A stretch of 64,000 nt of DNA. It comes from an uncultured Clostridia bacterium (lineage in GTDB: Bacteria > Bacillota > Clostridia > Oscillospirales > Acutalibacteraceae). The translations under genes and the position numbers were made by a program. Shown here in pieces: positions 1 to 10,437 of this stretch (position 1 is the stretch's first letter; each line of letters begins with the position of its first letter). The DNA lies in the NCBI GenBank assembly GCA_947625485.1, contig CANQOP010000003.1:62001-126000 (forward strand). The letters are read 5' to 3'. The notes under the pieces were generated by a model, which did no database searches, was not told the origin of the DNA, and saw only the letters and a program-made list of their open reading frames with translations.

Positions 1-225
1 ATTTTTATCAACATTCAACACCCGCATTTCAACAAAATGCGGACAACTCCCGAATATATAAATTTTTATCAACATTTTAAACATTGTGAAAATGAAAAAT
101 TTACCGTTATTTTTTCGATAAATAAGCCAAAAAATAAAGATTTCAACATTTCCGCAAACTCTACTACTACTACTAAGCTATATTATCTTATCTTTATATT
201 ATAAAGCGAAAAAGGAGAGAAGCTT
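1..225 (+). other. oriC: Replication origin region (3' part of the dnaA-dnaN spacer)
   Basis: This gene-free, AT-rich stretch lies directly upstream of dnaN, where many Firmicutes carry the unwinding part of oriC. It has two identical copies of TTATCAACA (5-13 and 66-74), each one mismatch from the DnaA box TTATCCACA and embedded in a longer shared block (ATTTTTATCAACATT). Weaker box-like ATTTCAACA copies sit at 26-34 and 140-148. A trinucleotide tract follows at 161-175 and then AT-rich DNA. The layout of boxes, trio tract and AT-rich stretch matches the Bacillus subtilis unwinding element. The dnaA gene itself is outside the window, so the identity is inferred from position and motifs. Confidence 0.7.
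161..175 (+). repeat. DnaA-trio-like tract (CTA)5
   Basis: Five perfect CTA repeats follow a degenerate DnaA box (140-148) after a short spacer and precede AT-rich DNA. On the complementary strand this reads as tandem TAG units (3'-GAT-5'), the DnaA-trio element on which DnaA filaments assemble on single-stranded DNA in B. subtilis. The match is to order and motif only. Confidence 0.6.
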
Positions 226-1326
226 ATGAAATTTAACGTTCTCAGAACCGACCTTGTTGAGGCTGTCTCAAACGTATCGAGAGCAGTTTCAAGTAAAGCG
301 ACAATTCCTGCACTGGAAGGAGTTCTTATTAAGGCGTACGGACAGACTATTTCCGTTTCGGGATATAATCTCGAAATAGGAATTACAACAAACATAGACG
401 CAACCATTCAGCAGGAGGGAGAAATTGTCGTTCCTGCGATGACTTTTAACGCATTTATACGCAAGCTTCCCGAAGAGGTTGTATGCATAGAGACGGACGA
501 GAGAATGAAAACCTATATAACAAGCGGTTCAGCTTCCTACAGACTGGTCGGAATTTCTTCAGTTGAGTATCCCGATCTTCCTGTTTTTGAGGAGACTGAG
601 AGGTTTGAAATTAAGGGAAATATTTTAAGCGATATGATTCATCAGACGGTTTACGCCGTGTCCGATAATAACGCAAAGCCGATTTATACAGGATCGCTTT
701 TTGAACTTAAAGATAAAAATTTCAAGATTGTTGCGGTTGACGGATATCGTATGGCTATCCGTCAGGAGCCTATTGAGGACGAAATTGAGAGCAGGTTCGT
801 TGTCCCGGGGAAAACTCAGAGCGAGGTTGTAAAATTAATCAAATCCGAAGAAAATATTAAAATAGGAATCGGACAAAGACACATCGTTTTTAAAATAGGG
901 GAGTATTCCGTAATTTCGCGTCTTATAGAGGGTACGTTCCTTGATTATAAAAGTACGATACCAAAGGATAAGAAAACAGAAGTTGTTGTTAATACGCGTA
1001 AGCTTATCGCAACTGTTGACAGAATGATGCCTGTAAACGGAGATAAAATTCAAAGTCCTGTAAGACTGAGCTTTTCAAACGACGAAATTCACTTTTCCTG
1101 TACCTCGGCTCTCAACAGTGCCGACGATATTATAGAAGCACCGATAATGGGTGAAGAGGTCGAAATCGGCTTTAATAACCGCTATCTTTTTGACGCAATC
1201 AGGAATATAGACAGCGACGAGCTGAAAATGGTCTTAAACGGCGGACTTTCCCCGATGGTAATAATGCCTGTTAAAGGAGACAGCTTTATAAATCTTGTCG
1301 TTCCAATGAGGTTGTCAAATGTCTGA
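226..1326 (+). CDS. dnaN: DNA polymerase III beta subunit (sliding clamp)
   Basis: DnaN forms the ring-shaped dimer that tethers DNA polymerase III to DNA. The 366-residue protein has the usual family length of three clamp domains (about 1-120, 128-245, 246-366) and ends with the typical hydrophobic C-terminal strand ([11 protein letters not shown] region). The start is fixed by an AAAGGAGAG ribosome site at 210-218. It is the first gene of the origin-side operon, and its last 8 bases overlap the S4-domain gene, implying translational coupling. Identification rests on whole-length similarity and on the position next to recF and gyrB. Confidence 0.97.
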   Translation: MKFNVLRTDLVEAVSNVSRAVSSKATIPALEGVLIKAYGQTISVSGYNLEIGITTNIDATIQQEGEIVVPAMTFNAFIRKLPEEVVCIETDERMKTYITSGSASYRLVGISSVEYPDLPVFEETERFEIKGNILSDMIHQTVYAVSDNNAKPIYTGSLFELKDKNFKIVAVDGYRMAIRQEPIEDEIESRFVVPGKTQSEVVKLIKSEENIKIGIGQRHIVFKIGEYSVISRLIEGTFLDYKSTIPKDKKTEVVVNTRKLIATVDRMMPVNGDKIQSPVRLSFSNDEIHFSCTSALNSADDIIEAPIMGEEVEIGFNNRYLFDAIRNIDSDELKMVLNGGLSPMVIMPVKGDSFINLVVPMRLSNV

Positions 1327-1537
1327 GAGGATAATAAAAGCCACGGGTGAGTTTATAAAGCTTCAGGACCTTCTTAAACTGAGCGGACTCTGCGAAACAG
1401 GCGGTCATGCAAAGCTTGTTGTGCAGAACGGAGAGGTAAAGGTAAATTCACAAATATGCACAATGCGGGGAAAGAAGCTTCGCACGGGCGATACGGTTGA
1501 ATATAACGGAGAAAAGTTTAAGGTTATAATGACATAG
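1319..1537 (+). CDS. S4 RNA-binding domain protein (YaaA/RlbA family)
   Basis: This 72-residue protein is a single S4 domain, recognisable from the segment [20 protein letters not shown] followed by EVKVN. In B. subtilis the equivalent gene (yaaA, also called rlbA) sits in the same place between dnaN and recF, and the family is thought to bind ribosomal RNA or ribosome precursors. The start overlaps the end of dnaN by 8 bases. Its exact function is not shown by the sequence. A 54-base spacer separates it from recF. Confidence 0.9.
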   Translation: MSERIIKATGEFIKLQDLLKLSGLCETGGHAKLVVQNGEVKVNSQICTMRGKKLRTGDTVEYNGEKFKVIMT

Positions 1538-1591
1538 CGGTTAGTAAAAAGTGATTAGGTAAGAAAAACAGCAAATAGGGACTAACGGCTG

Positions 1592-2689
1592 ATGTATATA
1601 GAAAATTTAAAGTTTCAAAATTTCAGAAATCTTCGTGACGGCTGTATAAATCCCTGCGAAGGGATAAACGTGATTTATGGTAACAACGCACACGGCAAAA
1701 CCAATATTCTCGAGGCGCTTTGGTTGTTCTGCGGAGGACACAGCTTTCGTGCGTCACGCGAAAATGAATTTATAAAATTTGGCGAAAAATTTTCTAAGCT
1801 GAAGGTTAAATTTTTTTCGCAGGAAAGAGAACAGGAGGCGGAGCTTGTTTTTAGCGGCAGTCGCAGGGATGTTATAATAAACGGAGTCAGAAAATCGTCT
1901 TCTTCAGCGCTTATCGGAAAATATAACGCGGTCATTTTTTCGCCTGACGATCTCACCCTCGTAAAAAGAGGACCGTCATCGCGGAGAAGATTTATAGACA
2001 GCGCAATTTGCCGCGAGAAATTTCAGAATGCGGTACTTCTTGCGAAGTATAACCAAACTTTGAATCAGCGCAATGCGCTTTTAAAGGATATTTACCACCA
2101 CTCCGAGCTGAAAAAAACGCTTGAAATCTGGGACGACACGTTGTGCGAATTCGGCTCTTCCATAATTCTGCAAAGGCTTTCTTATATCGAAAAACTAAGT
2201 CAGAGCGCTTGCGATTATCATTTGGGTATTTCCGATAATACGGAAGAACTCAAAATTTCTTATATTTCCACATGCGACGCTGTATATGGGGAAAATAAAA
2301 AGAAAATTTTTCAGAAAATGAGAGATAGACTGAATGAGTCCAGAGAAGAGGACTTCCGCTCAGGTTATACGAACGTCGGTCCGCACAGAGATGATTTTGA
2401 TATATTAATAAACGGCAGAAAGGCGAAGATTTTCGCTTCTCAGGGACAGCAGCGCAGTTCAGTGCTTTCGCTTAAATTAGCGGAGGCGCGGGTTTTGAGC
2501 GAGCTTACCGGGGAAAATCCCGTAATTCTGCTCGACGACGTTCTATCTGAGCTGGACAGAAAAAGACAGGATTTTCTGCTTAATAAAATCAAAGGGTATC
2601 AGGTTTTTATAACCTGCTGTGATTTTGAAATTAATAATTTATTGAGAGAGGGAAAAAAATTTCTCATTCAAAACGGCGAGGTAAAATAG
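1592..2689 (+). CDS. recF: DNA replication/repair ATPase RecF
   Basis: RecF loads RecA at gaps together with RecO and RecR. The 365-residue protein has an SMC-like head: Walker A GNNAHGKTNILEAL near residue 30, an ABC-type signature region around SQGQQRSSVLSLKLAEAR, and Walker B PVILLDDVLSELD near residue 310. The length is normal for the family. It sits between the S4-domain gene and the DUF370 gene, the standard order at Firmicute origins. The stop is followed after two bases by the next start. Confidence 0.97.
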   Translation: MYIENLKFQNFRNLRDGCINPCEGINVIYGNNAHGKTNILEALWLFCGGHSFRASRENEFIKFGEKFSKLKVKFFSQEREQEAELVFSGSRRDVIINGVRKSSSSALIGKYNAVIFSPDDLTLVKRGPSSRRRFIDSAICREKFQNAVLLAKYNQTLNQRNALLKDIYHHSELKKTLEIWDDTLCEFGSSIILQRLSYIEKLSQSACDYHLGISDNTEELKISYISTCDAVYGENKKKIFQKMRDRLNESREEDFRSGYTNVGPHRDDFDILINGRKAKIFASQGQQRSSVLSLKLAEARVLSELTGENPVILLDDVLSELDRKRQDFLLNKIKGYQVFITCCDFEINNLLREGKKFLIQNGEVK

Positions 2690-2691
2690 TA

Positions 2692-2940
2692 ATGTATCTT
2701 CATTTGGGAGAAAAAACAGTTATAAAAACGAGTTCAATCGTCGGAATATTTGATTTAGACAATACAACCGTGAATAGAAATACGCGCACGTTTCTCTCGG
2801 ACGCCGAAAAAAAGGGGAGAGTAATCAATGTTTCCTACGAGCTGCCCAGGTCCTTTATTGTGTGTGATGAGGACGGAGATACCACGGTATATATAAGTCA
2901 GCTGTCAAGTCAGACACTGTTAAGAAGAAATAAACTTTAG
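2692..2940 (+). CDS. DUF370 protein, RemB-like extracellular matrix regulator
   Basis: This 82-residue protein matches the DUF370 family (YaaB/RemB). It starts MYLHLGEKTVI and has the central DLDNTTVNRNTR segment, followed by SYELPRSFIVCD. Its location directly after recF is the usual one for remB. In Bacillus, RemA and RemB influence matrix and biofilm gene expression, RemA as a DNA-binding protein. That role is inferred here, although a large exopolysaccharide locus is present in the same window. The start lies 3 bases after the recF stop, consistent with coupled translation. Confidence 0.85.
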   Translation: MYLHLGEKTVIKTSSIVGIFDLDNTTVNRNTRTFLSDAEKKGRVINVSYELPRSFIVCDEDGDTTVYISQLSSQTLLRRNKL

Positions 2941-2951
2941 GAATGACGTAT

Positions 2952-3617
2952 ATGAAAAGTAAAAGATGTCCTTACTGCGGAAGACGTATTTCATATTTTA
3001 CGGTCTTTCACGAAAAAAAGCACGGTCTGTATACATGTACGAGGTGCAAAAAAGAGAGTAAAATTAAGACAGATTTCAGGCTCATATTAGCGTTTGTCGC
3101 TATGTGTCTTGCGGTCGTACTGTTTTTAGTTTTATGGAACAGTTCTCAAAATTACAATAACTTTCTCGGAGTTGTTATAGTTACTCTCGCGCTGATGATA
3201 TTCTATTTCACTACACCGCTTTTTATCCGTTTCGTGCCTCTTAAAAGATATACCAGACATCACGAGGAGAACGAACATCAGGATTTTGACATCGCGGACA
3301 CGGAAAATTTTCATTTTAACCGTGACGCATTTGACAGAGTAAAGAAAAGCCGCGCCGCAAATCAGCCGGTAGATACTGAAGATAAGGCGGACAGGATTAT
3401 CGAGGAAATAAACAGCGAGCAGTATGTTCCGATTATTAAGGACGTTAGCTCCTCGCACGTTTCTTCGGACGCGCCTTTAAAGAAGGTTCAGAAACAGCCG
3501 CAAAGAACCGAAACTGAACCGCCCGCGAATGAAGATAATGAAGATGATGTGCGCGCTTATGTGCCTAAACAGAAACGGCCAGACGGCACGAGATATACTG
3601 CTAACAGGAAGCTCTGA
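2952..3617 (+). CDS. Zinc-ribbon membrane protein of unknown function
   Basis: The N-terminus carries two CxxC pairs, CPYC at residues 6-9 and CTRC at 29-32, separated by 19 residues, as expected for a small zinc ribbon. Two transmembrane helices follow (about 43-62 and 72-92). The remaining ~130 residues are hydrophilic, acidic and low-complexity. ATG 2952 is preferred over ATG 2943 because AGGA at 2939-2942 is then 9 bases upstream. No function is recognised. The next gene has the same ribbon-plus-two-helices design, so the two are probably paralogous and act together at the membrane. Confidence 0.8.
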   Translation: MKSKRCPYCGRRISYFTVFHEKKHGLYTCTRCKKESKIKTDFRLILAFVAMCLAVVLFLVLWNSSQNYNNFLGVVIVTLALMIFYFTTPLFIRFVPLKRYTRHHEENEHQDFDIADTENFHFNRDAFDRVKKSRAANQPVDTEDKADRIIEEINSEQYVPIIKDVSSSHVSSDAPLKKVQKQPQRTETEPPANEDNEDDVRAYVPKQKRPDGTRYTANRKL

Positions 3618-3619
3618 GT

Positions 3620-3958
3620 ATGTTCAGACTGCCCGTGTGTCCTCACTGTCATACAGTTTATCACTACGGAGACGTGAGGAAGAACAAAGATAAAAAGGTT
3701 ATACAGTGTTACCATTGTAAAAAGAATTTCATACAGAGCAGAAAAGGTTTTATTGTCCTTTTTGCTGTTGCTGCGGCTGCCGCAGTAATTATAAATACGG
3801 TCGTTTTGTCCGTCTCTGACGATATTCGCGGCTCGATAGTTACCGTATCGTCAGTGAGCGTAATTGCAGTTGTTTTAGCAATTATATTTGCACCATATTT
3901 TATAATATATAAAAAAGAGATAAATAAAGATAAACATAAATCGAACGGTAAAAGATGA
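3620..3958 (+). CDS. Small zinc-ribbon membrane protein (CxxC-x19-CxxC)
   Basis: This 112-residue protein has CPHC at residues 7-10 and CYHC at 30-33, with the same 19-residue spacing as its upstream neighbour. Two hydrophobic helices follow (about 43-63 and 71-97), then a short lysine-rich tail. The arrangement resembles the cxxc_20_cxxc family of small Firmicute membrane proteins, for which I know of no firm function. It begins 3 bases after the preceding stop and ends 30 bases before the gyrB start, so it is embedded in the replication operon. Confidence 0.8.
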   Translation: MFRLPVCPHCHTVYHYGDVRKNKDKKVIQCYHCKKNFIQSRKGFIVLFAVAAAAAVIINTVVLSVSDDIRGSIVTVSSVSVIAVVLAIIFAPYFIIYKKEINKDKHKSNGKR

Positions 3959-5935
<1,977 letters not shown>

Positions 5936-5959
5936 AACCCGATTTAACAGGAGAAAATT

Positions 5960-6391
5960 ATGCATTCAAAATCTTACTTGACCGTCCGTTATGCCGAAAC
6001 CGACAAAATGGGTATCGTACATCACTCGAACTACCCGATATGGTACGAGGTCGGACGGACTGATTATATAAAATTATTCGGCGTGACTTACAGCGATATG
6101 GAAAAGGCGGGCGTAATGATGCCGCTTATAAACCTTAACTGTAACTTTAAAAAGCCCGCGGTTTATGAAGATAAAATTATTGTCCGCACATGGGCTATAG
6201 GACTGCGCGCCGCGTCTATCGAGTTCACATATTCCGTAAAGAAGATTAACGACGACGGAACAGAAACGGAAATAGGTTACGGTACGACCGAGCACGGCTT
6301 TATCGACAGCAAAACTTTCCGTCCGTGCAATGTGAAAAAGCGTATGCCAGAGCTTTACAAGAAAGTAAAGGCTGCCGTAAGAGGTGAATAA
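5960..6391 (+). CDS. Acyl-CoA thioesterase, YbgC/FadM type (4HBT fold)
   Basis: This is a hot-dog-fold thioesterase of 143 residues. The family motif [12 protein letters not shown] lies at residues 14-25, with the likely catalytic Asp at 15, followed by the typical YxxGRTDYIK helix. The substrate is probably an acyl-CoA or acyl-ACP but cannot be read from sequence. An AGGAG site lies at 5949-5953. Its placement between gyrB and gyrA is unusual, and its end abuts the gyrA start, so it is co-transcribed with gyrase. Confidence 0.88.
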   Translation: MHSKSYLTVRYAETDKMGIVHHSNYPIWYEVGRTDYIKLFGVTYSDMEKAGVMMPLINLNCNFKKPAVYEDKIIVRTWAIGLRAASIEFTYSVKKINDDGTETEIGYGTTEHGFIDSKTFRPCNVKKRMPELYKKVKAAVRGE

Positions 6392-6392
6392 A

Positions 6393-8909
6393 TTGAGTAA
6401 CGAGAATGAGATGAATAATCTGAGCGGAAAAATTATTGACGTCGACGTCGAAAAGGAAATGAAACAGAGCTTTTTGGACTATTCGATGTCCGTTATCGTG
6501 AGCCGCGCTCTTCCCGACGTGAGAGACGGTCTGAAGCCTGTTCACAGAAGAATTTTATACACAATGTACGACCACGGACTCGAGCCGAACAAGCCGTACC
6601 ATAAGTGCGCCGACACGGTAGGTAACGTGCTCGGCTCGTACCATCCGCACGGCGACGCATCCGTGTACGACGCTCTTGTGCGCCTTGCTCAGGATTTTTC
6701 TATGAGATATATGCTCGTTGACGGACACGGAAACTTCGGCTCCGTAGACGGCGACCCGCCTGCGGCTTACCGATATACAGAGGCTCGAATGAGCAAAATT
6801 TCTATGGAAATGCTCACAGATATTGAGAAAAAAGTCGTTGACTTCGCCCCGAACTACGACGACCGACTTGAGGAGCCTACAGTACTTCCGAGCCGATTCC
6901 CGAACCTGCTCGTGAACGGCTCGAGCGGTATCGCGGTGGGTATGGCTACCAATATTCCGCCGCACAATATGGGAGAGGTAATTGACGCTATCGAGCTGCT
7001 TATCGAAAATCCCGACGCCGAAGTTTCGGATATTATGGAGTGTATTCCCGGTCCGGACTTCCCGACGGGCGGTATTATTATGGGCAGAAGCGGAATCCGC
7101 GCGGCGTACAGCACAGGGCGCGGCAAAATTGTTGTCCGCGCAAAAACCGAAATAATTGAAGCTAAAAACAACCGCTTTAAGATTATTGTTACCGAGCTGC
7201 CGTACGGAGTTAATAAAGCACGCCTTATAGAGCACATAGCGGACCTTGTAAAGGAAAAGAAAATCGAGGGTATCACGAATATCGAGGACCACTCCGACCG
7301 CAACGGTATGCATATCGAAATTGATATACGCCGCGACTCGGCTCCTCAGATTGTACTAAACCAGCTTTTCTCCTACACTCAGCTCCAGGCGACATTCGGA
7401 GCAATTATGCTCGCTATCGTAAACGGCGAGCCGAAAATCCTTACGCTCAAGGAGTGCTTACAGTATTACATAGATTTTCAGGTTGAAATCGTAACGAGAA
7501 GAACGGAGTACGACCTCAAAAAGGCAGAGGAAAGATGTCACGTTTTAGAGGGACTGAAAATTGCTATAGACAACATAGACGAGGTTATCCGTATTATCCG
7601 AAACAGCAAGGACACCTCTACCGCCAAAATAAATCTTATGGAGCGTTTTGAACTCGACGACATTCAGGCTCAGGCTATCGTACAGATGAGACTCGGACAG
7701 CTGACGAATATGGAGCGCGGAAAAATTGAGGACGAAATCGCTTCTCTTCTCGCAAAAATAAAGGAATACACAGAACTGCTCGGAAGTCACCGCCTGCTCC
7801 TTGAAACCGTTAAAAACGAGGCTGTCGCGCTGAGAAATAAGTACGCCGACCCGCGCCGCACGGAAATTTGCCAGATAAGCGGCGAGGTAGATATAGAGGA
7901 CCTTATTCCGGTGGAGGACTGCGTTGTTACAATGACGCGCTACGGATATATAAAGCGCATAGAGCAGTCCGAATATTCTACCCAGCGCCGAGGAGGACGC
8001 GGAGTGAGGGGTATCTCCACGCGCGAGGAGGACGTCGCAACCGAGATGTTTATCTGTAACACCCACGATTATATCCTCTTCTTCACAGATAAGGGCAGAG
8101 TTTACCGCATTAAATGTTATACCATTCCCGAAGGCGCCCGCCAGAGCAAGGGTATGAACATAGCGAATATCCTGCCGATTGGCACAGACGAAAAGGTCAC
8201 CTCAATGATTCCGGTCGGAGAATTTGAGGAGGACAAGTACCTAATTATGGTAACGCGGCAGGGCATTATCAAGCGCATTGCTCTAAACGCCTATAACACG
8301 GCGCGCAAGGGCGGACTTATCGCGCTTGAGCTCAACGAGGGCGACGAGCTGGCTTGGGTAAGAATGACGAGCGGAGACAATCAGGTGATTGTTGCTACAC
8401 GCGACGGTATGGCTATACGCTTTAACGAAACCGACGTGCGGCCTATGGGACGTCAGGCGCGCGGAGTTAAGGCGATTAATCTTAAAGACGGCGACGCTAT
8501 CGTCGGAATGTCCGTTATTGACGAAAACGCTCTCGTACTCACAGTTTCCGAAACAGGCTTCGGCCGTCTTTCAAGTCCCGACAACTACCGCATTCAGTCG
8601 AGAGGCGGTAAGGGTCTTACCAACTACCACACGGAAAAATACGGCAAGGTCGCGGGAATAAGCGTAATTAAACCCGACGAGGATATTATTCTCATAAGCG
8701 AGGAAGGCGTTGTTATCCGTATAAACGCGGCGGACGTGCGTGTATGCGCGAGACCGTCAAAAGGCGTAACGCTTATGCGAATAAACGAGGGGAACAAGGT
8801 TGTATCCTTTGCGCATCTTCCGCACGAGGACGAGGAAACCGAACAGCCCGCCGACAACGGCGAAACCGAGACGGTAGCGGACGACGCGGTAGAGCCGACC
8901 GATGAATAA
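6393..8909 (+). CDS. gyrA: DNA gyrase subunit A
   Basis: GyrA is the DNA-breaking subunit of gyrase. The catalytic Tyr lies in [10 protein letters not shown], and a GyrA box (QRRGGRG) marks it as gyrase rather than topoisomerase IV. A six-bladed C-terminal beta-pinwheel follows, then an acidic tail. TTG 6393 is preferred because AGAGGTG (6381-6387) is well spaced for it. GTG 6384 in the same frame has no such site, and ATG 6411 is also possible. The quinolone-region sequence is HGDASVYD, with Ala at the position of E. coli Ser83. It is the last gene of the operon and is followed by a hairpin. Confidence 0.96.
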   Translation: MSNENEMNNLSGKIIDVDVEKEMKQSFLDYSMSVIVSRALPDVRDGLKPVHRRILYTMYDHGLEPNKPYHKCADTVGNVLGSYHPHGDASVYDALVRLAQDFSMRYMLVDGHGNFGSVDGDPPAAYRYTEARMSKISMEMLTDIEKKVVDFAPNYDDRLEEPTVLPSRFPNLLVNGSSGIAVGMATNIPPHNMGEVIDAIELLIENPDAEVSDIMECIPGPDFPTGGIIMGRSGIRAAYSTGRGKIVVRAKTEIIEAKNNRFKIIVTELPYGVNKARLIEHIADLVKEKKIEGITNIEDHSDRNGMHIEIDIRRDSAPQIVLNQLFSYTQLQATFGAIMLAIVNGEPKILTLKECLQYYIDFQVEIVTRRTEYDLKKAEERCHVLEGLKIAIDNIDEVIRIIRNSKDTSTAKINLMERFELDDIQAQAIVQMRLGQLTNMERGKIEDEIASLLAKIKEYTELLGSHRLLLETVKNEAVALRNKYADPRRTEICQISGEVDIEDLIPVEDCVVTMTRYGYIKRIEQSEYSTQRRGGRGVRGISTREEDVATEMFICNTHDYILFFTDKGRVYRIKCYTIPEGARQSKGMNIANILPIGTDEKVTSMIPVGEFEEDKYLIMVTRQGIIKRIALNAYNTARKGGLIALELNEGDELAWVRMTSGDNQVIVATRDGMAIRFNETDVRPMGRQARGVKAINLKDGDAIVGMSVIDENALVLTVSETGFGRLSSPDNYRIQSRGGKGLTNYHTEKYGKVAGISVIKPDEDIILISEEGVVIRINAADVRVCARPSKGVTLMRINEGNKVVSFAHLPHEDEETEQPADNGETETVADDAVEPTDE

Positions 8910-8940
8910 GCTCGAAAAAAGCTGAAAACAAATGAAATAG

Positions 8941-8962
8941 GGGAGGGTCTTTGAACCCTCCC
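8941..8962 (+). terminator. Hairpin after gyrA, possible terminator
   Basis: A perfect 8-bp stem, GGGAGGGT paired with ACCCTCCC, encloses a CTTTGA loop 31 bases after the gyrA stop. It is GC-rich but is not followed by a clean T-run, so it may act as a weak terminator or a 3'-end stabiliser between the gyrase operon and maf. Confidence 0.5.
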
Positions 8963-9002
8963 AATCGTTTATTGCCTGAGAAAATACAAAAAGGGAGAAA
9001 AA

Positions 9003-9572
9003 ATGAGCAGAATTGACGTTATTTTGGCGTCTGCCTCACCGCGCAGACAGGAGCTTTTAAAGTATATTTTTGAGAATTTTAAAATAATTCCGTCCGACGC
9101 GGACGAAACAGTCGTCGGAGAAATTCCGGTTGACAGCCGCCCTGAGCTGATAGCGGCACGCAAGGCGGAAAGCGTAGCCGCAGAATATCCTAAAAGTCTC
9201 GTTATCGGCTGTGATACGGCGGTAATAGCGGACGGACTTATGCTCGGAAAGCCTGCGGACAGAGAGGACGCGGTGCGTATGTTGAAATTACTGAGCGGCA
9301 GAAAGCACAGGGTTATTACGGGCTGCTGTCTCTGTCTTGACGGAAAAGAGCGTAGATTTTCCGTAACTACGGAGGTTGAGTTTTACCCGCTCGGCGGCGG
9401 CGAAATTGAGAGATATATAAGTACTAACGACTGGAAGGACAAGGCGGGAGCATACGGAATACAGGGAGAAGCGAATCTTTTTGTACGCGGTATATCCGGC
9501 GACTACAATAACGTTGTCGGACTTCCGTGCGCCGAGCTTAACCGACAGATTAAGAAATTTTTAGCGGAATAA
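9003..9572 (+). CDS. maf: Maf family nucleoside triphosphate pyrophosphatase
   Basis: Maf/YhdE proteins hydrolyse non-canonical or excess NTPs (dTTP/UTP-type) and have been linked to septum control. The 189-residue protein has the N-terminal signature ILASASPRRQELL, the GCDTAV motif with its catalytic Asp near residue 78, and the C-terminal KAGAYGIQG motif. The length is normal. A GGGAGAAAAA ribosome site precedes ATG 9003. It is followed after 15 bases by the lipoprotein gene, with which it is probably co-transcribed. Confidence 0.93.
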   Translation: MSRIDVILASASPRRQELLKYIFENFKIIPSDADETVVGEIPVDSRPELIAARKAESVAAEYPKSLVIGCDTAVIADGLMLGKPADREDAVRMLKLLSGRKHRVITGCCLCLDGKERRFSVTTEVEFYPLGGGEIERYISTNDWKDKAGAYGIQGEANLFVRGISGDYNNVVGLPCAELNRQIKKFLAE

Positions 9573-9587
9573 ATTCAGGTGGATAAT

Positions 9588-10295
9588 ATGAAAAAAACTA
9601 TATGCTTAATTCTTCTCTGCACGCTCTGCACGCTTGCGCTCGTACTCTGCTCGTGCTCTCAAAAAAAGTCTGAGACGGTATCCGCCGTAAGCGGCGCTAC
9701 CGAGGACGAGGCGAACTATCCTGCGCCCGTGAAGGAGAATTTTGTTGAGAGCGATACGGAGTCGGGAATGAGCTATAAAATGACTCTCGACCAGTACACG
9801 TCGGAATTTAACAGTATGTATATAAGTCTCGGCGGAAGTCTCGGCGACTACTCGTATAATAAGTGGAAAAAGACTAAAACCGACAGTCAGAACGACGGCG
9901 AATACGATTATTACTATCTCGACAGCGGAGAGATAACCCTAACCGCGAGCGTAGAGAGGGATTCGCTTTACCTCTCGAACGTGGGGTGCGGAGTCGAGAC
10001 GAAGTTTTTTAACGAGAGCGAAAATAATCAACAAAAGGTTATGACCATATGCGGAATAATCGCCGCTGTTGCGGGGGGCTACGAAGTAGAGGACGTACCG
10101 TTTTTCGGAAATCTGTATGTCGATACATTCGAGAGCGAGGAGCACTGCTTCTGGTACGGAAACAGCATATATCTCTATGACAACGGCAAGAGCGAGGACG
10201 GCGACGGGACTATGCTCTTCCGTACAATGCCTGCCTCCGCGTCGATAGAGGAGGAGTGGGATTTGCAGGACTATAAGGAGTACTGGCTGGGATAA
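9588..10295 (+). CDS. Putative lipoprotein of unknown function
   Basis: The product (235 residues from ATG 9588) begins MKKT, followed by a hydrophobic stretch and a lipobox-like LCSC at residues 15-18. Export and lipidation are therefore likely. The mature part is acidic and rich in Ser, Tyr and Asp, and no domain is recognised. ATG 9588 is preferred over GTG 9579 because AGGTGG (9577-9582) sits 5 bases upstream of it. It ends in front of an imperfect palindrome and a bidirectional terminator. Confidence 0.75.
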   Translation: MKKTICLILLCTLCTLALVLCSCSQKKSETVSAVSGATEDEANYPAPVKENFVESDTESGMSYKMTLDQYTSEFNSMYISLGGSLGDYSYNKWKKTKTDSQNDGEYDYYYLDSGEITLTASVERDSLYLSNVGCGVETKFFNESENNQQKVMTICGIIAAVAGGYEVEDVPFFGNLYVDTFESEEHCFWYGNSIYLYDNGKSEDGDGTMLFRTMPASASIEEEWDLQDYKEYWLG

Positions 10296-10301
10296 AAAAC
10301 C

Positions 10302-10366
10302 CCTATAAAAAATATTCGCGCAACCGAAGGAGCATCTGCGCGGAAAATATAATATTGTTTTATAGG
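10302..10366. repeat. 65-bp interrupted palindrome between lipoprotein gene and terminator
   Basis: Three nested inverted segments pair in register: CCTATAAAA (10302-10310) with TTTTATAGG (10358-10366), AATATT with AATATT, and CGCGCA (10317-10322) with TGCGCG (10337-10342). The 3' arm carries a small bulge. It lies in the 3' region of the lipoprotein gene, just before the true terminator, and encodes nothing. Confidence 0.6.
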
Positions 10367-10385
10367 AACACAGTTTTCGATAACA

Positions 10386-10421
10386 AAAAGCCGAGTGTTA
10401 TAAAGGTAACGCCCGGCTTTT
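10386..10421. terminator. Bidirectional rho-independent terminator
   Basis: AAAAGCCGAGTGTTA pairs with TAACGCCCGGCTTTT, with one mismatch and one wobble, around a six-base loop. Because the stem begins with an A-run and ends with a T-run, it can stop both the plus-strand maf-lipoprotein transcript and the minus-strand spoVAE transcript, which converge here. Confidence 0.85.
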
Positions 10422-10437
10422 CGTTTGTTTTCGGCGG

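Noticed and set aside
161-175. CTA tract as a simple microsatellite
   Set aside because: Its placement right after a DnaA-box-like site and before AT-rich DNA upstream of dnaN makes the DnaA-trio reading more likely.
6555-7313. 252-codon minus-strand frame opposite gyrA
   Set aside because: It overlaps the conserved gyrA coding region completely and its product is His/Val/Arg-rich without domain features.
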